DNA of 64,000 nt from Parietaria judaica. Its lineage: Eukaryota; Streptophyta; Magnoliopsida; Rosales; Urticaceae. Under the pieces are notes generated by a model. That model was not told where the DNA came from. It saw only the letters and a list, made by a program, of their open reading frames with translations, and did no database searches. The stretch's first letter is position 1, and every line of letters starts with the position of its first letter. The position numbers were made by a program, and so were the translations under genes. Location: the NCBI GenBank assembly GCA_954871525.1, contig OX940871.1:21451086-21515085 (forward strand). Direction: 5' to 3'. This document shows, piece after piece, positions 1-11,800 of the stretch.

Positions 1-2
1 TT

Positions 3-452
3 GTATCTCGGGTAACTTCGAAGGTAATTTCTTCTGAACCCGATGTTGTCAATGCACAAAAGCTTCTTGTGAATTCCGTTGTTGAAAAGGAACTTCGAAC
101 TAGTGAAACCGAGGAACACGGCGGCGGTGGCCCAGCGGAGGTGACGGAACCGATGACGGTTTCTCCAGGGAACAAGCCAGTCCAGACTAAGGAATCTGCA
201 GTTCCGGATGAACAGCCTGTAGAGATTCTTCTAGACATTGAGCCGTCACTTGCTATCGAGGACTCACCAGCAACACATGAATTCGAGGAGATCAAAGCGT
301 CAACGCCTCCGTGCACGAGCACAGCGGGGTCGCCGCATTCGAGGAAGAAATGGAACATCGGCGGCGAGGATCCGAGCTCTCCGAAGGCGGTGAAAGGGTT
401 CCGGAAGCTTCTACTGTTCGGAAAGAAGGGAAAGACAACTGTCGTGAGCTGA
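3..452 (+). CDS. C-terminal end of a COP1-interacting-protein-like gene (5' partial)
   Basis: The frame is open from the left edge of the window to the TGA at 450-452, so the 5' part of the gene lies outside. The tail is acidic and Ser/Pro-rich for about 90 residues, then gives a basic end: a SPHSRKKW block, SSPKAVKGFRKLLLFGKKGK, and TTVVS. A closing stretch of SRKKW, SPKGFKKLL and FGRK is, as I remember it, the usual C-terminus of large plant proteins annotated as COP1-interacting protein-like. That naming is family recall, not a search. The GTG near 69 is not a credible start because the frame continues upstream. No splice site is needed in the visible part. Confidence 0.6.
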   Translation, partial: VSRVTSKVISSEPDVVNAQKLLVNSVVEKELRTSETEEHGGGGPAEVTEPMTVSPGNKPVQTKESAVPDEQPVEILLDIEPSLAIEDSPATHEFEEIKASTPPCTSTAGSPHSRKKWNIGGEDPSSPKAVKGFRKLLLFGKKGKTTVVS

Positions 453-539
453 GACGTTCTCGTGAGCTTCTGCAGTTTGGTCTCTCTCTATGGTGACTTC
501 TAAGCCAAGAAACCTGAATAAGGCCTTTTAGGTGTTTCA
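453..539 (+). other. Proximal 3' untranslated region of the upstream gene
   Basis: This short stretch follows the TGA and runs into the GTTAC/GTAAC array. I see no convincing poly(A) signal before the array begins, so the transcript of the upstream gene may read into the repeats. Confidence 0.35.
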
Positions 540-2360
540 GATCGCTGGGGTTACAAAAGTGTAACACCGGTTACATAATTGAAAATCGGAGTTACAAAAG
601 TGTAACTTCAGTTACAAAAATTATTTTAATACTTACAAATTAATTCCAGTAAAGAAAAAGCACTAAATTATTATTTTAAGAAATATATTGAAATTTTATT
701 CCATAATAAATACACTTTTAATATCGTTTTGTTTTATCGCTAAAATAGCGAAAACACACCGTTTCTCTGACTTACAAACTTGCACCATTTCTTATGTAGA
801 ATCTCTCAATATGTAACATAAGGGTAACCATATATGACTAGAATTACGAAATTGTAACTCCAGTTACAAAAGTGTAACTCCAGTTACATAAGTGTAACTG
901 GATTACATAAGTGTAACTTTGGTTACAAAAATTGTTTTAATACTTACAAATTAATTCCAATAAAGAAAAAGCACTAAATCATTATTTTAAAACTATATAA
1001 AAATTTAATTCCATAGTAAATACACTTTTAATATTGTATCGTTTTGTTATATCGCTAAAAGAGCGAAAACACACCGTTTCTCTGAGTAACCATATATGAC
1101 TAGTTACATAAGAATATCTTAATATGTAAAGTTAGAGTAACCATATATGACTAGAATTACGAAACTGTAACTCCATTTACAAAAGTGTAACTTCGGTTAC
1201 ATAAGTGTAACTTCGGTTACATAAATGTAACTTCGGTTACATAAGTGTCTCTCTAATGACACAAGTTTAACTTTAATTATGTTGTGTAACTCTTATCACA
1301 TATATAATTATAACTGTAATTACATATGTGAAATTACGGTAATGTAACTACAATTACATAATTGTACTAAAGTTACCCAAATGTAACTTTAGTTACATAA
1401 GTTTAACTCCAGTTTCCCAAGTGTAACTGTAGTTACCCAAATGTAACTTTAGTTACATAAGTGTAACTCTTGTTACCCAAGTGTAACTGTAGTTACCAAA
1501 ATATAACTTTAGTTACATAAGTGTAACTCCAGTTACCGAAGTTTAAATGTAGTTACCCAAATGTAATTTTAGTAACTTTAGTTACATAAGTGTAACTGTA
1601 CTTACTCAAATGTAACTTTAGTTACATAAGTGTAACTCTTGTTACCCAAGTGTAACTTTAGTTACATAAGTGTAACTGCAGTTACGAAAGTGTATCTATA
1701 GTTACCCAACTGTAATTTTAGTAACTTTAGTTACATAAGTGTAATTGCAGTTACCCAAGTGTAACTATAGTTACTCAAATGTAACTTTAGTTACATAAGT
1801 GTAAATCTGGTTACCCAAGTGTAACTCCAGTTACCGAAGTTTAAATGTAGTTACCCAAATGTAATTTTAGTAACTTTAGCTACATAAGTGTAACTGTACT
1901 TACTCAAATGTAACCTTAGTTACATAAGTGTAACTCTTGTTACCCAAGTGTAACTTTAGTTACCAAAGTGTAACTGCAGTTACCCAAGTGTATCTGTAGT
2001 TACCCAATTGTAATTTTAGTAACTTTAGTTACATAAGTGTAACTGCAGTTACCCAAGTCTAACTATAGTTACCAAAATGTAACTGGAGTTACATTTATGT
2101 AACTAAAGTTACTAAAATTACATTTGGGACCTTTGTTACATTTATGTAACTAAAGTTACTAAAATTATATTTGGGACCTTTGTTACATAAATGTAACTTT
2201 AGTTACATAAGTGTAACTCTAGTGGCACAAAAATTTAACTCCAGTTACGTTGTGTAAAGCTCATAATTTTTCTTTCGGGACCTTTGTAATCATATTTGTA
2301 GCTCTCGTTACAAAATTGTAAGTTTAGTTACAAAAGTGTATCTTCCGTTATAAAAGTGTA
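540..2360. repeat. GTTAC/GTAAC minisatellite array
   Basis: Dozens of degenerate units of about 20 bases alternate GTTAC and GTAAC, typically AGTTACATAAGTGTAACTTT or AGTTACCCAAGTGTAACTGT. Each unit is itself an inverted repeat: GTTAC-N5/6-GTAAC, and between units GTAACT-NN-AGTTAC. The array is dense from about 1170 to 2250 and sparse at both ends. It contains no ORF. GTTAC is, from the literature, the core bound by the GT-3 group of trihelix factors; that link is inference. It lies immediately 3' of the truncated gene at 3-452. Confidence 0.85.
569..1173. repeat. Direct duplication of a ~290-bp segment inside the array
   Basis: The stretch 569-858 is repeated at about 881-1173. Both copies contain, in order, an ATTCCA(A/G)TAAAGAAAAAGCAC block, a TACACTTTTAATAT block, GCGAAAACACACCGTTTCTC, and an AACCATATATGACTAGAATT block. 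Small indels and substitutions separate them. Copy 2 also carries an extra ACCATATATGACTAG about 50 bases before its end. Confidence 0.8.
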
Positions 2361-2872
2361 ACTCCAGGCTTGGTCCTATACTCCTTCTTTTGTTGGTCTT
2401 GGTCCTATACTCTTTTTTTTTTCCTATATGTATAATTTAGATGATATTATTGATATTGAACCGCGCTTCGTTCGATGGTGACATATAAATAATATTGTAT
2501 ATAAATTTATAATATATCAATACGTTTATATTTATTTGCTTAACAAAACTTACCAAAACTGTTAATGATTTAATAAAAATTGATTGTGCAACTCAATCTA
2601 GGTTTCTTGTACCCGCAGTTACATAAATGTAACTACAGTTATATAAATTAATGGTGAGTATAGTTCCGGGTTCTTCGTAATTTATATTAATACACTAATT
2701 AATAACTACCCACAAAGAAATCACCAAATGCAGTTATCGATTACCAAATTCATCACTTTTTTTTTATGTCACGGAACTCGAATAATGCAACTGAAAATAC
2801 AATTTTAGGTGCTCAGTAATTCCTTCCTTAATAGCAAGTAAGAAATGTATTGAATCTTGATATATAATAATT
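2361..2872. other. AT-rich spacer without recognisable gene
   Basis: This is AT-rich intergenic DNA with a few stray GTTAC/GTAAC units near 2615-2645 and a duplicated TTGGTCCTATACTC motif near 2375 and 2399. I see no coding frame or RNA gene here. Confidence 0.6.
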
Positions 2873-3082
2873 TTGCAACACCCAACGCAGAGAGAGATAG
2901 CTAATGATTCCTACACATGTAAACTTGAAGGCGTCCTCTGTTATTATGAGAGTTTGAAGGGTCATTCCTTCTCCGTCGCCGCGATCCTCACCAAGCAGGA
3001 AACCCTAACCGAATCGGAATTGGAGTCCTCTCTGGCGACGGCAAGCTTCGACTTCAAGTCGTACATGGCGGAGAATGCTTAA
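2873..3082 (+). pseudogene. GGPPS: Geranylgeranyl diphosphate synthase N-terminal fragment
   Basis: The frame ends HSFSVAAILTKQETLTESE, then SFDFKSYMAENA, then stop. Plastid GGPP synthases carry SFSVSAILTK close to the transit-peptide border, followed by an acidic linker and FDFKSYM(L/I)QKA, so the order and spacing agree with that family from memory. None of the catalytic part (the two DDxxD motifs) follows; the frame stops eight residues after SYM. The first ~30 residues look unrelated. I read it as a captured or decayed 5' gene fragment. It is opposed head to head by the PEX22-like exon at 3133-3240. Confidence 0.45.
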
Positions 3083-3132
3083 TCGAATTGAAACATCAAT
3101 CGAACATGAATTGGAGAACAGATCCGTGTTAC

Positions 3133-3240
3133 CAGATTGTGGAAAGAAATGGAGAAGAGATTAGACATCTTGAAAGTGAGGTAAGCACCGAAGCGCTTGA
3201 TGAGCTGAAGCAGCTCCTCCTTGGATGACTCGGCGGACAT
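3133..3240 (-). pseudogene. PEX22: PEX22-like first exon (fragment)
   Basis: On the minus strand an ATG at 3240 opens 36 codons, MSAESSKEELLQLIKRFGAY then LTFKMSNLFSISFHNL, ending exactly at a GTAACA donor in phase 0. Plant PEX22 proteins, as I remember them, begin with a short polar stretch, (L/V)QL(I/V)KR and a KxSNL segment before an NLDSRS transmembrane anchor, so this looks like exon 1 of that gene. No downstream exon is visible; the next bases on that strand run through the GGPPS-like scrap. The identification rests on a short match. Confidence 0.4.
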
Positions 3241-3360
3241 GGCGGAACCCTAATAGAACCACGAGACGGCGCTGCGGAGAACGATCCGACGAAACAAGGC
3301 CGTGGAAGAAGAAGAAGGAAGGTTGTCTGAAGAAGGTGGTGGTTTGGTCTCAGCCTCTGG

Positions 3361-3393
3361 TCATCGTCATCATCATCATCATCATCATCATTG
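3361..3393 (+). repeat. (CAT)n trinucleotide microsatellite
   Basis: An uninterrupted CAT run encodes a His tract in one frame and Asp or Met tracts in others. It sits in the region 5' of the PEX22-like exon. The His-rich ORF over it has no other recognisable content. Confidence 0.9.
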
Positions 3394-3812
3394 CGGACCG
3401 AGAATCGGACCAAGATGGAATCGCAAGGAACCGCAGAGATTGAGAGACGTGATCGAAACCCTAGCTTCTCAAGGAATCGCAAGGAGATCGAAGGCTTTGT
3501 CGAAGAAGAATGGAGATCGGACGCATCGTCGAAGAAGAATGGTGACCGAAGGCTTCGTAAATGGTGACCGAATGTGATTGAGGGTATAATTGTCCATATA
3601 AGACCAAATGAGTATTTTTTTAATTATAGTAAACTTTTGAGTGTTTTTAAAAAAAGTTTCACTTAAGTTGAGTATTTTGCTAAAAAGCCCATAAAGTTAT
3701 TAATGAGTATAAATGAGTTTTAAGAAACTATGGGCATTTCTCCTAAACTTTTATTGCTTTTTGAGCATTTTGTGGGTTTTTCTAATATTATTTATACATA
3801 CAGCTAATATTG

Positions 3813-4173
3813 AGCCTGTTTGGCACAACTTAATTTTTACAAAAAATGTTTTTAGTTTTAGTTTAAAAAACAAACTGTTTAATAAAAAACTGACAAGTGT
3901 TTGGTAAATTGTTAATAAAACAGTTGTTGCTGGTAACAAAAACTAATTAAGCATTTGGTAAAAAAAAAATTTGGGCTAAAAAGAATGAAATAGACTAAAA
4001 CCGTATTTTTATTTTTAGAAAAAATCAAAAGCTACTAATTCTAGCTTTTACGATTCATGTACAAAAACTTAAAATCGATTTTGTATTTTTTGGAAAAATA
4101 ATTTTGCCAAACACGTGAAAAGCGGTTTAGTTTATTTTAAAAACAAAAATAGGGCTACACAAATTGTGCCCCC
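3813..4173 (+). mobile_element. MITE-like element, copy 1
   Basis: The left end is GCCTGTTTGGCACAACTT and the right end reads GGGGGCACAATTTGTG on the other strand, giving imperfect inverted ends around GGCACAA. The interior is AT-rich and non-coding. The same sequence occurs in opposite orientation at 10632-10994, including the shared segment GTGTTTGGT(A/C)AATT followed by ATAAAACA(G/A)TT(G/A)TTG. TGTTTGG-type ends suggest a hAT-related MITE. Target duplications could not be fixed by eye. Confidence 0.6.
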
Positions 4174-4715
4174 ATTATCATTTTTTAAAATATATATTTA
4201 TTGTTAACTTGTATTCCTATTAAATTTAACCAGTAAACATTTATTTATTTTATTAAATACCTATAAACCCGTGAAAACAGGCCATATCGCCATGTTCTTC
4301 GTTCTCTCTAATATAAAACCGCCTAAAGAGGAACACGAACGAAAATAATTTTGAAAATAGAGTGTTATTTCCGGTATAATTACCAATTATTTTCTGTATA
4401 GCAACAGTAAATTATAATTCCTTTTCTTATCCAAAAAGTACCAATTCTATTATATTTATATAAGAAATGAACCAAAAATTCGACAAAGAAGATACTTGTC
4501 TTTTATGCGATACTTTTTTTTTCTTTCTAAAAGTACTGGTACTTTTGCCAGAATGAGCCCAAAAATAAATATACTTTTCACTTTTCAGAAGCAATAGAAA
4601 TAGCAACCTCTTTCTCTGTCTCTCGCATGCAAAGAAGCTTCACTCCAAAGCCAAAACCTCATTCTTGAATCTCTCTCTCTGTCTTTGTCTCTGCTTGGCG
4701 CCAAAATCCACGGCC
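4174..4715 (+). promoter_or_regulatory. MORC gene upstream region and 5' UTR
   Basis: AT-rich DNA changes near 4600 into a pyrimidine-rich leader (TCTCTCTCTCTGTCTTTGTC) just before the start codon, which is typical of plant 5' UTRs. A possible TATA-like AATATAAAACC lies near 4310, but it is about 400 bases from the ATG. No TSS is assigned. Confidence 0.4.
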
Positions 4716-7700
4716 ATGGTGGCTCAGGTGAAGAAGGAGCGCGGCGAGCTCTCGGCGGAGCCAGCTAGGGCACGGAACGGCGAGGCGCCGGCGAAGAACC
4801 CGTTTCCGTCGGTGATCGACATCGGGAGTAGCAGCGATTCCGATTCCGATTCCGGCGCCTCGGCCAGCAAGAAGCGGAGGCTGACCGCGAGCACTCACGC
4901 CGGGGAGATCACGCCGGTCGGAGCTGTCGACGAGGTTACGCCGTTGAAGGCGGTGAGGCCGGTGGCGGGGAGGAATGCTGTGGCGGTGGTGCAGGGGAGC
5001 AAGCAGTTCTGGAAGGCGGGGGATTACGAGGGCGCGCCGGCTGCCGTTTGGGATTCTCGCGGCGGTAATTTTAGTGAACTCCGTTGATTGTTGTAGTGGT
5101 TTTGGATGAAGATTTGGGCATTGTTTGTTTGTGTTTGTTGTGGTTTTAGGCCTTGGAACGAGCAAATATCTGAGGAGTGTAACAAGGGGTTAGATATTAT
5201 TGGGTTTTTGGATGGACTTAGTGTTTGTATGTGTTAGAGTGAATCGAATTGCAGAGCGATTCCGATCGTCAGAAAAAGCGAATTGCTGAGAAGTTCTGCG
5301 GTGGAAACACTTATTATTTCGATTTTGGATGGAGTTAGGGAAGTGCATGTTTGTTTTAGAAGGGAAAAAAAAAATGGAAAAGCGATCGATTTTAGTCCTT
5401 AAAAAATGCGAATAGCTAGACTGGTTTTGGATGGAATTAGGGAAGTGCATGGTTAGAAAGGAACGTTATATCAGCAGCGATTCTAGTCCTTAGAACATGC
5501 GAATAGCGTAGATGTTATAAGACGATAACATAGACGATAGCATCCATTTTGTTGGATTGGTTTGATCGTAAACCATTCTCTAGCCTTGCATTGTAACCTA
5601 TTTATATTAATATAATCGATGTTTCTTTAAAAAAAAAAAGATTGTAATTGTTTTGTTTAATGGAAGAAATCTAATGAGATCACCTTCGAGGCTTTGTTTT
5701 GTCAGCAAAATCGCAATGCTTATAACCATTGTCTCTCCCTTTCAACTTCTCAAACTATGGAGTGGTTGATGGGTTCCGCGCCCAACATAAAATGAAAAAA
5801 CCAGAAGCTTTATGTTAATTTCATTGAAATTGTAGGTGGAATGGATCATATCAGAGTTCATCCAAAGTTTCTTCACTCAAATGCTACCAGCCATAAGTGG
5901 GCTCTTGGAGGTTAGTAAAACTGGGGTTATATATATATAATTATGTATATGTATCATGCTATACTTCTAATTGTCGTCCCGTGTTCTCGTGCAGCTTTTG
6001 CAGAGCTTCTGGATAATTCATTGGATGAAGTCTGCAATGGTGCTACATTTGCAAATATAGATATGACTGTAAGTAAGAAAGACGGAAGCAAAATGTTGTT
6101 GGTTGAAGGTAGGTTTTCTTTTACAACGTTTCAAAGTCAACATTTCATATGTTAAATACTGGTCGGTCGGTCATCTTTGATATTCCAAATGTGTTGCTTT
6201 TGGGAATTTCAAAATGTTCTGCTCAATAATAATCCAATGTGATGTAGATAACTTAAAACTAATTTAATTTAAGAAATACCATTATTGATTACATTTTAGG
6301 ATCATAAATAATAAACTGGTTATAGCTAATTTACACGTAGCTCCATATAATATATATATATATATATATATCTTTTCGACACAATTAAGTAATACTTTCA
6401 TATTTATATGCAGATAATGGTGGTGGGATGGATCCAGATAAAATGCGACATTGCATGTCGTTGGGGTATTCGGCGAAAAGCAAGCTAGCAAACACCATTG
6501 GACAATGTAAGATTTAAGTCTTTTACATGCAAATTTGTTCCCATTTCGCTCCCTCATAAAAATTAAGTATTTCGTATCCCATTTCTGTAGATGGAAATGG
6601 ATTTAAAACCAGTACGATGAGGCTTGGGGCAGATGTCATCGTGTTCTCACGTTGCCTGGGAAAAGACGGAAAAAGGTTTTTGTTTCTTTTAACGACATTT
6701 CTACTCATCATTTCTTGTGTTACTTAAAGTTATTATCGAATTTCTCGCTAAACACCCATAATTCACGAATGTGGTGATGGTTGGTTGAAGCTCTTCGGAT
6801 TTGAAAGTTGTCGAGATTTTGTTTTTATGTGGATACTAATTTAGCATGCCAATATTGCCTGTAGCCCTACTCAGAGCATTGGACTGTTATCTTACACATT
6901 CTTGAGGAGCACTGGAAAAGAAGATATCGTGGTTCCTATCGTAAGGCCATTTATATTTTCAAACTTTATTACATTGAACGAATTTAACCATTGTTTTTAA
7001 TTCGCTTATCTAAAATAAATTGATTTAGCATATATGTTGGTGGTACATGCTCTCTAGATAATACTCGGATAATGAGTTCTGAATAATTAACCAATAGTAG
7101 AATTGCATCTCGTACACATAATCGGCTGCTATAAACAAATATACTCTTAACTAATCCGGCAATTCCTAAACATAAAGGAATCTAACTAATTAGCTACAGT
7201 TACATAAATAAATAAGTATCATCTTAATCGCAACTTTATAATTTTCTACAAAGTTGGACTATGAGCTTGAAGACGGAGAATGGAGAAAGATGGCTCGAGC
7301 TTCTGCGATCGATTGGGATAAAAATGTGGAAACAATAATTGAATGGTCTCCATTTTCTACTGAAGCAGAGGTTCTTCGCCAGGTGATTTTCTGCTTTTAG
7401 GAAATAATTAATAATTAGACATGAGATTTTTACTATGAACTATAATGATATATTTATTTTTGCTGAATTTGAAGAATAAAAAGAAGTAACTGGATTTCAA
7501 TGTTCTTAAGGGTTACTTATGGCTTATGGCTTAGTTATTGCTATATTTTGCTTTGGCTTTATTAATATTGTTCTCTTTCTCTCCAGTTTTGTATGATGAA
7601 GGATCACGGAACACGAATATTTATATACAACCTGTGGGAAGATGATGAGGGAGAGTTGGAGCTCGATTTTGATTCTGATCCGCAAGTATGATTTTCGATT

Positions 7701-8862
7701 GAATTTGCTATTTGTATTTCTTCATATAATCTGTTTAGAACTAATGTAAGTGACACGTGGTTATTCAGGATATACAAATCAGAGGGGTCAATCGAGATGA
7801 GAAGAGTATACAAATGGCTGCAAAGTACCCAAATTCTAGGCATTTCTTGACTTACCGACACTCATTACGGGTAATTTTATTCAATTTACACCAGGATAAT
7901 ACAAAATTAATGCTATGCACTTTTTATCTTTCTTATTATCTGATTTTTTAAATTTATTTTTGCTCTGTTTTGCTCTCTTCATCGGTACTAGAGTTATGCA
8001 TCAATTCTCTATTTGAGGCTTCCTTCAGGATTTCGAGTCATTCTTCGGGGTAAGGACGTTGAACATCACAACATAGTCAACGATATGATGCATTCTGAGA
8101 CGGTTAAGTACCGCCCACAACCCGGTGCTGAAGGGCTTTCAAAAGATACCAGTGTAAGCTTTTTGTATAATGTCTTCTGTATTATGGGATTTTATGTTTT
8201 AATCAGGCTGCATTGTTTCTGATTTTATGATATTTTTGCTCTTTAGATGAGTGCGGAAGTCACCATTGGATTCGTAAAGGATGCGAAATATCATATAGAT
8301 GTGCAAGGGTTCAACGTGTATCACAAGAATCGACTGATTAAGGTACTTTTCAGCTTCAATCATTTCGCGCGACATTATTTTTGCTGTTAAATTATTTTTA
8401 TATTTATGTAATTTGAAATATTTAATTATTATTAGGGTTTGTTTAATTATGTTTTAGGGTTTAATTTGCTTAGGGTCAGGTCTGTCCCAGTTGTATCTTT
8501 GATCTACTGAAGAGACTCTAGTTATAACTACTCTTGATATCCTATTGTTTAGTGTTCCAAGAAATCAACTTTAACTGTATCTAGACTTTTTCCTGGTCGC
8601 AATTGTGCCAGATTTTTTTCCTTCTTATTGAGGTTATAATTGTTTTATCAATTTTAAATACTATTTTCATTTACCTTCTTGGTTGATCATCGTCGAGAAT
8701 CAAAATTTTATTCTACCTTCTAGCTTTCATATATGTATTCCGATCTATTAGTTGATTTACTTTTATCATTTCGTTAATTTCTTTAGCTAAGAGATTTTCT
8801 ATATATAGGGGGATATTTTTTACTATAGAATTTGATTTTATATGATTTCATTCTATTTCTTA

Positions 8863-8898
<36 letters not shown>

Positions 8899-11800
8899 GG
8901 TGTAATGCTATAATTCAATCAACCAAACCAATAAAAATAAGTATGTTATTCTTTTAAAAATCCTCAGTAACAAACTTCCATATTATAAATCTTAGCTCAT
9001 GAAATATAGTTTTTTCGCAGCCATTTTGGAGGCTTTGGAATGCTGCGGGAAGTGATGGTCGTGGAGTTATAGGTGGGATTACGATCCACATGTCACGCCA
9101 TTAATTAGCCATAATTTCACATCTTGATACTCTTATTTACTGTGTGCAGGTGTATTAGAAGCCAATTTCGTTGAGCCAGCTCACGATAAACAGGGATTTG
9201 AGCGGACAACAGCTCTTGCAAGACTTGAAGCACGACTAGTACAGATGCAGAAAAATTACTGGTTAGTGAACTTTTAGATTCCATGCAGTTTCGACCCAAC
9301 GGTTTCGTTCTTATAGTTGTATTGCTTCATATTCCTAATTTGTTGTTGCTGAAATTAGGAGAGCTAAATGTCATCAAATTGGCTATGCTCCTCGTCAAAA
9401 AGAGAAGTATGGCAGCGACGATAAAGGTATTGTGCGTCGACCTATATTTAAGTTCTGAAATTTATTGATCGCATCCATATACTAGAATACTTATTACAAG
9501 ATAATCATAAATACAACTAATTCCTTTACCAGCAGAAATAACAATTACGATTTCATTTTATACTAGATTAGTAGGCACAAGATAATCATTATTACACTCT
9601 AAACACAAGAATATTATTTAATTAGTCAGAAATAATGACTATTATTAAATGTTAATCAGAAATCAGATTACATCTTATATTATGTTACTAATTACAAGGT
9701 AAGTATAATTACACTAACTAAAAGTATTTGATTTTACTGAGCCAGAGATAATAGATATCATTAATCGAATATAAGGTTACATCCTTATACTGGGTTACTA
9801 TAGTTAGATAATTATAAGATTAATTATACTAACTTATCCGTATACATAAGAACATTATCTAGTCAGCTATAATTACGAAAATTACCCTACCTAATAATTA
9901 GCTGGAAACGAATCCCTCACTCTCATGTTTTTACATTGCTTGTCTTGTCAAATTGTTGACTTTTGTTGTTCTTGGGCAATGAACGACAAACCATTACCTT
10001 CTTATGTAGAAACTTCTCCGGATTTACAACCTTCGAGTTCAAATATGAAGAGAAATAGTAGCACAAGCTACAAAACTTCCACACCTAATTCAGAGCAAAT
10101 CAGACAGAAGCATCAAGTAAAAGATTCAAAAGGAGCTTTCTCAGCTACTGAAAATTTCAAGGACAAAAGATCTAGTAAAAGACCAGTATCCTCTACCGGG
10201 GAGACCAGTAGTGACGATGATGGGTATACTCCGGTACCCGGCAAGCAAGCAAATGGCAGCAGCAATCATAAGGCGGCCCCTGAAAACAGTAAATTCTCTC
10301 AGGCTTCAGATTTGCCGAATTTGAGATGGGGAAATTCTGATGTGAGGGACAGGTACGTGTTAGACTCTATATTTTGTCATTTTAGGCGCTTTCTTTTACT
10401 GGGGGTAGTATAGTTATTTTATACGTGTGTTAGACCTTTAATTTTCAAAAGTAAAAAAAAAAAAAACCCTCTATTTATCTCTTAGTTTATGAGGCATTTT
10501 GGGTTATTTAAGTCATGTAATCGGGGTCTCTTTTGATAGTTTGTACTTTGTAATAAGCAGGGATAGGGTTTCTTAGTCCCTTATATTAGGCATCTTTCAT
10601 GAGAGGAGACGGCACATGAGTTTTGGCATATGGGGTGCGGTTTTGGTTCAGATTAAAAGCCCTATTTTTGTTTTTAGAATAAATTAAACTACTTTTTAGG
10701 TGTTTCGTAAAACTGCTTTTACAAAAATCACAAAAGCGTTTTTAGACTTTTGTACATGAGTGTAGAAGGTAAGATTCCTAGCTTTTGGTTTTCTCTAAAA
10801 ACAAAAACAGAGCTTTTAGTCTATTTTTAGTCTTCTTACCCTAAATATATTTATTTTACCAAATGCTAAATCAGCTTGTGTTTCCAACAATAATTGTTTT
10901 ATAAATAATTGACCAAACACCTCCGTTTTTTTCAAAAACTGAAACTAAAAGCCATTTTTTCAAAAACAAAGCTATACCGAATAGTGCCCGTCCGTTACAT
11001 TTCATTTGGATTCTATTTTTTTGATAAATATTTGGGAAGTCCTCTCTTCAGTGAACTTCTGTTGGTTTGTTTTTTATTTCTATTTCAGGTCCTCTTTAAA
11101 GAGTTAATTACTCGTACAAGCTTATATAAAGCACCCACCTCTAGTGTTTTTTTAATGTGTTTTTTAATTACGTTTGATTAGTGGGATTTTCTATTGAACA
11201 TCATAGAGAGTGATTTCCCGGTCTAAGTCTGAGTCAGGGACCGGGGTATGTTTATCAGTAAAGTGTTCTCATTTCAGTTTGATTATCAAATTGGGTCCTA
11301 TATGTACGTCTTTGGAAGTCATTTTTACTCAATCTGACCTATATCTGATTTTCTTATGTTTGTAGATCGAAGAAAACAGTTGGAGTTAGCTTAGACGATG
11401 TTTTGCAAGAGTTAGAACAGGAAAAAGAAAAGTGCAAGTCACTCGAAACTGAGGTACTAGCTTCTTCAATATCGACGAACAAAAGTAAAGTCTTTATTTT
11501 TTGACAACAAAATGTGAGAGAATGTTAGGAAAGACTTCAATCCACTAACCTATTAAAATCACAATGAATATCTAAGAGAACCCGAAACTTATATGCGTTT
11601 GAGCAAATTTCCACACGTCATAATTACTTCGCATCGTCTTTGATCAGCTGCAAGAATCGCAACAGAAAGTAGTTGAATTGACCAAGGAACAGGATAGCCT
11701 CATTGATATATTTTCTGAGGAAAGGGAACGACGGGACTCCGAGGAGAAAAATTTGAGGAAGAAGCTTCAGGTACGGGTCCTCTCCGTTTCACCCTTCAGT

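Noticed and set aside
540..2360. CRISPR-like direct repeats
   Set aside because: The units are contiguous and degenerate with no spacers, and the context is a plant nucleus.
3302..3577. His-rich ORF on the plus strand
   Set aside because: It is driven by the CAT microsatellite and AAG-rich leader DNA. No domain is recognised.
4659..5165. Long minus-strand ORF opposite MORC exon 1
   Set aside because: It is a shadow of the GC-rich coding exon and contains no recognisable domain.
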